Positions 35,415 through 42,958 of a stretch of 64,000 nt of DNA are shown in pieces. A program made the translations under genes and the position numbers. Under the pieces are notes generated by a model that saw nothing but the letters and a program-made list of their open reading frames with translations, was not told the origin of the DNA and searched no databases. Location of the stretch: contig JAEUSU010000008.1 of NCBI GenBank assembly GCA_016788635.1, positions 310,001-374,000 of the forward strand, written 5' to 3'. This stretch comes from Flavobacteriales bacterium. Its GTDB lineage: Bacteria > Bacteroidota > Bacteroidia > Flavobacteriales_F > PHOS-HE28. How positions within the stretch are numbered: position 1 is the stretch's first letter; every line of letters begins with the position of its first letter.

Positions 35415-37607
35415 ATGCGCCTGTGCTCACTACTTCCCTGGTTGACGGTGGTCTGTCTGATCGTATTCGTGCCGTTCGAGGCATGGACACAAAGTGGCAA
35501 GGCCTTTCTGAAGGAAGGTGACGCCCTGCGGAAGGAGCAGCAGTTGGAAAAGGCGCTGGAGAAGTACACCCTCGCCGTTCAAGTGGAACCGGGTCTGGTG
35601 AAAGCCTGGCAGGCCCGCGCCGAGACATACCGTGCATTGGGCCTGGCCGTGGAATGCGCCCACGACCTGCGCACCGTGGCCGGTCTATTACCCAAGGACG
35701 CCAGCCTGGCGGTGGAGGCGGCCAAGGCCAGCCTGGACATCAAGGAGTACCCCGAGGCACGGCAGCTTTGCGAACAGGCCCTGGCTTCGGACCCCAAGCG
35801 CATGGACGCCTGGCAGGTGAAGGTGCGTGTGTGCCTGGCCATGGAGGATATCGATTGCGCGACCGCCGCAGCGGACAAGGCCCTGGCCATGAAGGCCACC
35901 ACGGACACCTATTACCTCCATGGCCTTGCACGCATGGCCGCGCGCGACTACAAGACCGCCGAGTTCGATCTGGAGAAGGTGATCGAATGGAACTACCTGT
36001 ATGAGGACGCCTACGTGGCCCTGGCCGAGACACAACTGGCCTTGTACCGCCAGTACAGCGGCCCCACCATGCAGATGCGCACCCTGGACAAGGCGGTGGA
36101 GAAATGTTCGCGCGCCTTGGAACTGAATCCTCAAAGCACCGCCGCCTTGTTCACACGCAGCAAGGCCTTTGCGTACCAGAAAGATTACAGCAAGGCCATT
36201 GATGATGTGAGCCGATGCATGGCCCTTGGCCGGGAGGATGCCGAGGTCTTCCTGCAGCGTGCCGGGTACTACCAGGGTTTCGGCCAGTACCAGAATGCCA
36301 TCAACGACCTGAACCGTGTGCTGCTCGCCCAGCCCAAGGACCTTGTGGCCATCCAGATGCGGGCGGATTGCCGCGAGGCCAACCTGGACCTCGAAGGCGC
36401 CACGCGCGACCTGGATGCCTTGCTGAAGGCCGCCGAAGGGGTGGACTCCTTCACTGCGGATGACCGCAAACGCGTGGCGGCCCAGCGCGAACGCATCGCC
36501 AAGCAACTGTTCGAGATGAACCGTGAGGAGGACCCGCCACTGATCACCGTCGTCGAGCCCTTCCGCGCGGGGGATGTGGTGCAGGTCTCCAGTGCGCTGG
36601 CCAATGTGCGCGTGAGCGGGCACGTGCGCGATCGCAATCTGGTGAAGCAGGTCCAGGTGAACGGCATGCCAGCCGACTTCGCCAGGGACGAGAAGGATCC
36701 CGAGTTCAGGGCCACAGTGCCGTTGGGTGCATCAGCGACGGAGATCCGTGTGGAAGCGGTGGACGTGTACGACAACCTGGCGCAGGTGGTGCTGCGCGTG
36801 GAACGCACGGAGGGCATTCCGCCGGCGTTGGTGCTTACCGCCCCACAACCCGGTGGCGAAGGCGACATCACCGTAGGTGCGTCGAAGGAGGACCTCTTCA
36901 TCGAAGGCCATGCTTCGGACGCCAGCCGCATCCGGTCCATCACCGTGGATGGCGTCTTCGCCAGCTTCATTCCGGATACCACCGCCACCGATTTCAGCAT
37001 CAAGCTGCCGATCAAGGGAAAGGAAAAGGTCACCGTGCGGGCCGAGGACCAATTCGGAAATGCCACGGAACACAGTTACCGCATCACGCGAAAGGCGGAC
37101 TCCCCTGTAGTACAGGCTGCACCAACCCCGGCAGGCGGGGGGCAGGCATCCGGCAGCGGAGGGGCGGCACCAGCCTCAAGCACGGGCATCACCTGGGTGG
37201 TCTATATCGAGAACAGCCAGTATGCCGCCTTCCCCGCCCTGCAGAACACCGCTACGGACATGGCCAAGATGCAGAAGACCTTCGCCAAGTACAATGTGCA
37301 GCGCACCATCACCAAGAAGAACATGTCGCGTGCGCAGTTGGAGCGCTTCTTCAGCATTGAGCTGCGTGACCTGGTGCGTACCAACAAAGTGAGTACGATA
37401 CTCGTCTGGTATACCGGCCATGGCCGCACCGTTTCCGGCAAGACCTACTGGGTGCCCGTGGATGGGAAGAAGGACGACATTTATTCCTACTACAACTACG
37501 GCCCGCTGAAGTCGTTGCTGGAGAACTACAGCGAGAGCGTGACCCGCACCCTGGTGGTGAGCGACGCGGCCGGATCGGACCCCAGCTTCTATGAGCTCAC
37601 CCGTTGA
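35415..37607 (+). CDS. TPR / Ig-like / caspase-like protein lacking the catalytic cysteine
   Basis: A 730-residue secreted protein: signal peptide (VVCLIVFVPFEAWTQ), about eight TPR repeats (30-370), two Ig-like beta domains (about 390-480 and 485-565, each with G-H-x-x-D-x-x-x-I/V), an Ala/Gly/Ser linker, and a C14 caspase-like domain from about 594 (WVVYIENSQYAAFPALQNTATDM). The catalytic histidine is kept (YTGHG, H669), but the cysteine position reads SDAAGSDPSFY, so the Cys is Ala719. The protein stops 11 residues later, missing the rest of the usual fold. It is probably a non-proteolytic pseudocaspase. The propeller-cyclase gene follows on the same strand. Confidence 0.85.
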   Translation: MRLCSLLPWLTVVCLIVFVPFEAWTQSGKAFLKEGDALRKEQQLEKALEKYTLAVQVEPGLVKAWQARAETYRALGLAVECAHDLRTVAGLLPKDASLAVEAAKASLDIKEYPEARQLCEQALASDPKRMDAWQVKVRVCLAMEDIDCATAAADKALAMKATTDTYYLHGLARMAARDYKTAEFDLEKVIEWNYLYEDAYVALAETQLALYRQYSGPTMQMRTLDKAVEKCSRALELNPQSTAALFTRSKAFAYQKDYSKAIDDVSRCMALGREDAEVFLQRAGYYQGFGQYQNAINDLNRVLLAQPKDLVAIQMRADCREANLDLEGATRDLDALLKAAEGVDSFTADDRKRVAAQRERIAKQLFEMNREEDPPLITVVEPFRAGDVVQVSSALANVRVSGHVRDRNLVKQVQVNGMPADFARDEKDPEFRATVPLGASATEIRVEAVDVYDNLAQVVLRVERTEGIPPALVLTAPQPGGEGDITVGASKEDLFIEGHASDASRIRSITVDGVFASFIPDTTATDFSIKLPIKGKEKVTVRAEDQFGNATEHSYRITRKADSPVVQAAPTPAGGGQASGSGGAAPASSTGITWVVYIENSQYAAFPALQNTATDMAKMQKTFAKYNVQRTITKKNMSRAQLERFFSIELRDLVRTNKVSTILVWYTGHGRTVSGKTYWVPVDGKKDDIYSYYNYGPLKSLLENYSESVTRTLVVSDAAGSDPSFYELTR

Positions 37608-37629
37608 TCGGCCATGTGGCGGCCAGGGC

Positions 37630-37637
37630 TAACTTGG
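37630..37637 (+). promoter_or_regulatory. -7 box TAACTTGG
   Basis: Close to TAnnTTTG, 15 nt before the ATG at 37653 and 22 bp after the pseudocaspase stop. It suggests the cyclase has its own promoter in addition to possible read-through. Confidence 0.35.
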
Positions 37638-37652
37638 GCCGTCGTTTTTCGC

Positions 37653-40600
37653 ATGGCCCGTCTGCTATTCACCCTTCTCTGGCTTCTGTATGCGCTGGCC
37701 GGTCATGCCCAGCGCTTCTACTTCGAGAATCTCTCGGTGCAACAAGGCCTGCCGGCCAGCAAGGTGTACACCGTGCTGCAGGATGCCACGGGCATGGTAT
37801 GGCTGGGTACAGAAGCCGGGCTGGCCAGCTACGATGGCAACACCGTGCGCAGCTTGGGCAGTGCAGCGGGCCTGGCGCAGAATGGCGTGTACAGTCTGCT
37901 GCTGGACAGCAAGGGCCGCCTTTGGGCGGGTCACCTCGGTGGCGGGGTTTCCATACGCGAACGGCGCCAGTTCAGGAGGATCGAGCTGGACAAGCCGCTG
38001 AACAGCGATGTCACAGCCATCATCGAGGATGGTGAGGGTGCCATCTGGCTGCTCACCTTCGGCAATGGCGCGGTGCGGATACCGGCCATTTCGGATGGTG
38101 CGTTGACCACCGAGCGTTTTGGGGAGGCACAGGGTGTGGCGGACAAGCTGGTGGGGGGCTTGCAGCTGAAGGATGGCAGCCTGCTCTTTCTGGAGGCGAG
38201 CGGGACCATCAAGCGCTGGAATAAGGGCTTCGCGCCCTATCGGCCTGCGGGTGTGCCAGAGGATGCCCGCGTGACCGCGCTTTACCAGGCCGATAACGGC
38301 GACGTGTGGTTCGGGACCTTCACAGGTGGTGCCATCCGCGTGGAAGCCGCTTCAGGAAGGGTGAGCACCTTCGACATCCAGAGCGGCATGCCCAGCAACT
38401 TCGTGTTCTGCTTTGGCGAGGATGCGGAAGGCCGTGTATGGGTGGGCACATGGGATGGCGGCGTGGCACGCATCGAGCCCAAGGGCATCCGCACCTTCGC
38501 TCCGCATAACGGCCTGCACAGCATTGCCATACGTTGCCTGGTGAAGGACCGCGAGGGCAACATGCTCATCGGCACCACGGATAATGGGCTGGACATCTAC
38601 AAAGGCGACCGCTTCATCACCTTCGGCGAGGCGGATGGACTGGTGGAGCCCCAGGTATGGGCCCTGGCCGAGGACCAGAAGGGCCGCGTGTGGTTCGGCA
38701 CCAACGGAGGCATCAGCATCCTCGATCCCTCGCTAACCAGCACCTCCCGCGTGCGGAACCTGAGCACCCAGCAAGGCGAGCTCACCAGCAACCGGGTGCG
38801 CTGTTTGCGTGAGGATGCGCGCGGCCGCATGTGGATCGGCACCGAGGATGGAGGCTTGATCGAATTCGACCCGGCCACCTTCCGCTTCCGCTATGAAGTG
38901 GAGTTGATGGGCAGCATCGCGGAGAACAAGGTGACCGCATTGGAGATGGGCCGGAACGGTGAGGTGTGGGTGGGCACCATCAATGGCCTGGTGAAGCACG
39001 TGCCCGGTCAGCTGCCCACGCGGTTCACGGTGGACGATGGACTGGCCAGCAACCACGTGATGGCCTTGTACCGCGACCCGGATGGTGTGCTCTGGGTGGG
39101 CAGCACCATGCGTGGTGTGTCGCGCGTGGACGATGGCAAAGTGAAAGCCGTAGATCTTGGCCGGGCCTTTTCGGCGACCTGCTTTGTAAGCGACAAGTCG
39201 GGCCTGCTCTGGGTGGGTACCGAGGGGCAGGGCATTCTGCTGGTGAAGGACGGCAAGGTGGTGGACGAGCTCGATGTGGAGGCTGGATTGCTCAGCAACA
39301 GCATCCGGTCGCTTGCGCTGGACAATGAAGGCCTGGTGTGGATCGGTACGAACAAGGGTTTGAACGTATGGCGTGGCAAGGAGAAGGGTTTCGTGGCGTA
39401 CACCGAACGCAGCGGCTTCACCGGCATCGAGGCCAAGCCCGGTGCGGTTCGTGTGACGCGCGAGGGTGACCTGTGGTTCGGCACGGCCAACGGGGCTACC
39501 CGCGTGGGCCGCAGCAGCACCAAGGAGTCGCTTGTGCCGCCGCTCATCGCGATACGGGGCCTGAAGGTGAACCTGGAGGACCGCGTGCCCGGCGAGAACA
39601 TCTCCCTGCCCCACACGGACCGCAACGTGCGCATCGAGTACGGCTGCGTGAGCCTGAGCGATCCTGCGGCCGTGCGTTACCAGTTCATGCTGGCCGGTCT
39701 GGACCAGGAGTGGCAGCCCGTGACCTACGAGGCGGACGTGCATTATCCCACGCTGCCGCCGGGCCGCTACACCTTCAAGGTGAAGGCCATCAACCATGCC
39801 GGCGTGTGGAGCGAACCGCCAGCCGAGCTGCGCTTCACCATTCTGCCGCCCTGGTGGCAGAGCTGGTGGTTCTATGCGGCCGTGGCCGTGTTCGTGGCCG
39901 TCGTGCTCTTCAGCTACATCAAGGTGCGCGAACGTCAGTTGCGGGCACGCAACCTCATTCTGGAGCGCAGGGTGCAGGAGCGCACGGCGGAGGTGGTGCG
40001 CCAGAGCGAGGAGATCGCCGGGCAGAAGGTGCAGATCGAGAACCTGCTGCTCAACATCCTGCCCAAGCGGATCAGTGAGGAATTGCGGAACAACGGCCGC
40101 GCCACCGCGCGCCACCACGATGGTGTCACGGTGATGTTCACGGACATGAAGGGCTTCACGCAAGTGGCCGAGCGCATGACACCCGAGGAGCTGGTGAACG
40201 AGCTGGACGATTGCTTCATCCGCTTTGATGACATCATCGGCCGGTATGGCATCGAAAAGATCAAGACCATTGGCGACAGCTACATGTGCGCGTGCGGGGT
40301 GCCTTCGCCCGAGCCGCACCATGCGCACAAAATGCTCCTGGCGGCCATGGAGGTGCGTGAGGAGATGCGCCGCTGGCAGCGGGAGAAGGAGGCTTCCGGG
40401 CAGCAGCCCTGGGTGTTGCGCATCGGTCTGCACAGCGGTCCGGTGGTGGCGGGCGTGGTGGGCAAGCGCAAATTCGCCTATGACATTTGGGGTGACACGG
40501 TGAACACCGCCAGCCGCATGGAGAGCAGCGGTTCACCGGGCGAGATCAACATCAGTGGCGCCACCCATGAGATGGTGAAGGACCGCTTCGAATGCGAGCA

Positions 40601-40754
40601 CCGCGGCAAGGTGGACGCCAAGAACAAGGGCCAGATCGACATGTACTTCGTGCGCCGCATCCGGCCGGAGTTCAGCGCAGATGCGGAAGGCACTTTGCCC
40701 AATGCGCGCTTCATGACGGAAGTGGGCGTGAAGGAGGCTGAAGCGGTCTCCTGA
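37653..40754 (+). CDS. Sensor adenylyl cyclase: beta-propeller, Y_Y_Y, transmembrane helix, class III cyclase
   Basis: A 1033-residue protein. After a signal peptide (LLWLLYALAGHAQ) come about twelve two-component-regulator propeller repeats (ATGMVWLGTEAGLASYDG, EGAIWLLTFGNG, KGRVWFGTNGGI), a Y_Y_Y domain (about 656-730), one transmembrane helix (about 737-755), a coiled-coil linker (QERTAEVVRQSEEIAGQK) and a cyclase domain (about 825-1000). Metal ligands are D831 and D875; K871 and D944 (YDIWG) are the adenylyl-specific pair; N951 and R955 are conserved. So it should sense a periplasmic signal and make cAMP. The input half is that of hybrid two-component sensors, with a cyclase replacing the kinase. 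Confidence 0.9.
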   Translation: MARLLFTLLWLLYALAGHAQRFYFENLSVQQGLPASKVYTVLQDATGMVWLGTEAGLASYDGNTVRSLGSAAGLAQNGVYSLLLDSKGRLWAGHLGGGVSIRERRQFRRIELDKPLNSDVTAIIEDGEGAIWLLTFGNGAVRIPAISDGALTTERFGEAQGVADKLVGGLQLKDGSLLFLEASGTIKRWNKGFAPYRPAGVPEDARVTALYQADNGDVWFGTFTGGAIRVEAASGRVSTFDIQSGMPSNFVFCFGEDAEGRVWVGTWDGGVARIEPKGIRTFAPHNGLHSIAIRCLVKDREGNMLIGTTDNGLDIYKGDRFITFGEADGLVEPQVWALAEDQKGRVWFGTNGGISILDPSLTSTSRVRNLSTQQGELTSNRVRCLREDARGRMWIGTEDGGLIEFDPATFRFRYEVELMGSIAENKVTALEMGRNGEVWVGTINGLVKHVPGQLPTRFTVDDGLASNHVMALYRDPDGVLWVGSTMRGVSRVDDGKVKAVDLGRAFSATCFVSDKSGLLWVGTEGQGILLVKDGKVVDELDVEAGLLSNSIRSLALDNEGLVWIGTNKGLNVWRGKEKGFVAYTERSGFTGIEAKPGAVRVTREGDLWFGTANGATRVGRSSTKESLVPPLIAIRGLKVNLEDRVPGENISLPHTDRNVRIEYGCVSLSDPAAVRYQFMLAGLDQEWQPVTYEADVHYPTLPPGRYTFKVKAINHAGVWSEPPAELRFTILPPWWQSWWFYAAVAVFVAVVLFSYIKVRERQLRARNLILERRVQERTAEVVRQSEEIAGQKVQIENLLLNILPKRISEELRNNGRATARHHDGVTVMFTDMKGFTQVAERMTPEELVNELDDCFIRFDDIIGRYGIEKIKTIGDSYMCACGVPSPEPHHAHKMLLAAMEVREEMRRWQREKEASGQQPWVLRIGLHSGPVVAGVVGKRKFAYDIWGDTVNTASRMESSGSPGEINISGATHEMVKDRFECEHRGKVDAKNKGQIDMYFVRRIRPEFSADAEGTLPNARFMTEVGVKEAEAVS

Positions 40755-40758
40755 CCGG

Positions 40759-41409
40759 TCAGGCACGGCTGCGCGCCAGCAGTTGCCGGAGTTCGGCGAT
40801 CATCAATCCAGTGGCCCCCCAGACCACCTGGCCGGCGAGGTCCCAATAGGCCACTTCCAGTTCGCGCTGCACGGCCTGCACATGCAGGATGCGCTTTTTC
40901 AGAATGTCGTCGCGCATCAGGTCATCAAGGGGCACGGGGAGCAGCGCCGCCACTTCATTCGGATCGGGCCGCACTTCGCCGAGGCGGGGAGCCACAGCCA
41001 GCACGGGGGTCACCAAGGCGCGGCTCGGTGGGATGTACACCCGGCTCATTTCCCCCAGCACGTGAAAGTCGCTCGTATCCGCACCGGTCTCCTCAGCGAA
41101 CTCGCGCATGGCCGTGGCCCGCAGATCCGGATCATGCGGTTCGCGGTGCCCGCCCGGAAAGCCCACCTGGCCGCTGTGCACACCGGTATAAGTGGGGCGC
41201 AGCATGAGCAGGGTATGCCACGTTCCGCCTTCCGGATAGAGCAATGCCAGCACGGCGCTCTCCTTGGGTGGCGGATCCTGCTGCAGGATCCGGCCGATGT
41301 CCGGGCGTTGGTAGCCGCTCACCTCACGGAAGTCATCGTGGCCGGGCAGCGGTCCCGCGATCGCGCGTCGCAAGCGTTCGGGCAGGTCTTCGGGCCAGGA
41401 AAGGTTCAT
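40759..41409 (-). CDS. Nudix hydrolase, CoA pyrophosphatase-like
   Basis: A 216-residue Nudix enzyme. The Nudix helix is GGHREPHDPDLRATAMREFAEETGA (about residues 86-110 region), with the two-residue-longer loop seen in the CoA/NADH pyrophosphatase subgroup (NudL-like). The upstream segment SAVLALLYPEGGTWHTLLMLRP and the following PPSRALVTPVLAV strand agree with that group, which splits coenzyme A to phosphopantetheine and 3',5'-ADP. Its start overlaps the stop of the upstream lipoprotein gene (ATGA). Exact substrate is inferred. Confidence 0.85.
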   Translation of the reverse strand: MNLSWPEDLPERLRRAIAGPLPGHDDFREVSGYQRPDIGRILQQDPPPKESAVLALLYPEGGTWHTLLMLRPTYTGVHSGQVGFPGGHREPHDPDLRATAMREFAEETGADTSDFHVLGEMSRVYIPPSRALVTPVLAVAPRLGEVRPDPNEVAALLPVPLDDLMRDDILKKRILHVQAVQRELEVAYWDLAGQVVWGATGLMIAELRQLLARSRA

Positions 41410-41891
41410 CGGCTCAGTTCCTTCACCAAGGCAGCGGCCTGGACGGCATACGTGTGCCTGCCACTGTCCGCAATGCGCCTGGCCTGTGCCAGCGCGCGGT
41501 CCGCTTGGTCGCTGCACAGCCAGCACAGGGCATAGTACCATTCCACTTCATCGCGGTAGTTGCGCTGGTGGTGCTGTTTCAGATAATCCAGCTGCAGCTC
41601 CGCATCGAAGGGCTTGTCCAGCGCCAGGTAGCAGGAGGTGAGGTAGAGGTAGGCGACGTCCCTGCGTTCGGGATCGGTTTCGGCATAGGCCTGTAGGTCA
41701 GGAATGGCTTCGGCATACCGGCCGGCACGGTACTGCGCCATGCCATCGAGAAGTGGTGCGTTGCGGGCGGTACGCGGGCGGTCGCCCACAAGGTCGGGGT
41801 AGGGCTCGAAAAAGCGCTTGCAGCGGTCTCCGGTGGAAGGGGAGCATGCAGCCAGCAAGAGCAACAGTAGAAGCCAGGAGTACCGGCGCAT
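41406..41891 (-). CDS. TPR-like lipoprotein
   Basis: A 161-residue lipoprotein. The signal peptide ends in a lipobox (LLLLAAC, Cys at about residue 16). The mature part has two to three TPR-like helical hairpins: LLDGMAQYRAGRYAEAIPDLQAYAETDP, VAYLYLTSCYLALDKPFDAELQLDYL, WYYALCWLCSDQADRALAQARRIADSG. It probably anchors in a membrane and mediates protein contacts; no partner is known. A TACCTTCG box ends 5 nt before the ATG, and the gene is coupled to the Nudix gene by 4-bp overlap. Confidence 0.8.
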   Translation of the reverse strand: MRRYSWLLLLLLLAACSPSTGDRCKRFFEPYPDLVGDRPRTARNAPLLDGMAQYRAGRYAEAIPDLQAYAETDPERRDVAYLYLTSCYLALDKPFDAELQLDYLKQHHQRNYRDEVEWYYALCWLCSDQADRALAQARRIADSGRHTYAVQAAALVKELSR

Positions 41892-41896
41892 GTGGG

Positions 41897-41904
41897 CGAA
41901 GGTA
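41897..41904 (-). promoter_or_regulatory. -7 box TACCTTCG
   Basis: On the minus strand it matches TAnnTTCG and ends 5 nt before the lipoprotein ATG (41891), again leaving almost no leader. Confidence 0.5.
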
Positions 41905-41908
41905 GTCC

Positions 41909-42835
41909 TCAGTCCAGGGCCCGGAACCACCGTTTCCCGTTCCAGGGCACCGTTCGCAGGTCCTTGCCGACCACCACGAAGTCCGCCCGCCCCACCACAT
42001 GGTCGGCAGGCACAAAACCCCAGTAGCGGGAGTCCGCACTGAAGTGCCGGCTGTCGCCCAGCACGAAGTAGTAGTCCTGGTCCAGCACCACGGTGCCGCC
42101 AGGTTGATCATCAATGAGCAGGACGTTGCCCGCATGGGCCAGCGCGTGGCCTTCGTAGTGCGAAAGCAAACGGTCGTAGAGGGGCAGGTTGGCCATGGTC
42201 ACCTTCAGGGTATCGCCCTTGCGCGGCACCCGGATGGGGCCGTAGGTGTCCCCGTTCCAGGGGTAGTTCGGGCTGAAGGGGAAGATGTGACGAGGTGTAC
42301 CACCGGCCATGCCCATGGGTTCCACAGTGCCCACACCGGTCAGAGCGGCCACCTGCCTGCGCAAACTGTCATTCAAGGGGGCCTCAATGAAGCTTCGGCC
42401 TGTGGGGATCGGTGGAAGACCGAGCGCGCGGTGGACCAAGGTTGGGGAGGTATCGCTGCGCAAGCGCACCAGGTGGCTCCATGTGGCAGTGGGGGTAAGG
42501 ACCTCCTTGTCATTCACGAAGAGCCGGCCCTTGCGCAATTCCACGCGGTCTCCGGGCGCGCCGGCCACGCGCTTCACCAGCAATTGCCTCTGCCATCGGG
42601 ACCGGTCGTCCTGCAAGGGGTCGCGGAACACGGCGATGTCCCCACTGCGCAAGCCGGTCCATGTGGCCCAGCGCGTCACACCCATCAGATCGCCCGGCAG
42701 CAATGTGGCGAACATGCTCGTGCTTTCCACACGCACGAAACGCAGGATGAAGAGATGGTTCAGCAAAAGGATCGCCACCGCAAGGCCCCCTGCGCGGAAC
42801 CACTCATTGGTCAAGATCCGCTGCAAGCGCTGCAT
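41909..42835 (-). CDS. lepB: Signal peptidase I (short paralogue)
   Basis: A 308-residue S26 signal peptidase with one N-terminal membrane helix (LAVAILLLNHLFILRFV). The catalytic serine lies in ESTSM (S40) and the general-base lysine in VKRVAGAPGD (K88). The later boxes GDIAVFRDP, YYFVLGDSRHFSADSRYWGFVP and VGRADFVV are conserved. A 130-residue insertion between the lysine box and the GDS box is typical of Bacteroidota enzymes. It is separated from the larger lepB upstream by 123 bp holding a heptad repeat hairpin. Confidence 0.9.
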   Translation of the reverse strand: MQRLQRILTNEWFRAGGLAVAILLLNHLFILRFVRVESTSMFATLLPGDLMGVTRWATWTGLRSGDIAVFRDPLQDDRSRWQRQLLVKRVAGAPGDRVELRKGRLFVNDKEVLTPTATWSHLVRLRSDTSPTLVHRALGLPPIPTGRSFIEAPLNDSLRRQVAALTGVGTVEPMGMAGGTPRHIFPFSPNYPWNGDTYGPIRVPRKGDTLKVTMANLPLYDRLLSHYEGHALAHAGNVLLIDDQPGGTVVLDQDYYFVLGDSRHFSADSRYWGFVPADHVVGRADFVVVGKDLRTVPWNGKRWFRALD

Positions 42836-42854
42836 GGGCGATAGTGTTCTCCGT

Positions 42855-42929
42855 GAGTTGCGAGTGGTGAGTGATGAGTGGCGAGTGATGCATCTGCGGG
42901 CATCACTCGCCACTCGCTACTCGTCACTC
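42855..42929. repeat. Heptanucleotide tandem repeats forming a long hairpin
   Basis: The left arm holds five 7-nt units of the form gagtNNN (gagttgc at 42855, gagtggt, gagtgat, gagtggc, gagtgat ending at 42889). The right arm holds four such units in reverse complement (42902-42929). The inner 16 bp, gagtggcgagtgatgc (42876-42891), pair perfectly with 42900-42915 around an 8-nt loop. It fills most of the gap between two signal peptidase genes. Confidence 0.8.
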
Positions 42930-42958
42930 ACCACCACCGTCATTTTCACAGGGTTCAT

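Noticed and set aside
35415-40754. Anti-phage defence island built on caspase and cyclic nucleotide signalling
   Set aside because: The caspase-like domain is exported and lacks its cysteine, the cyclase is a periplasmic-sensing membrane protein, and no effector, nuclease or mobile-element context is present.
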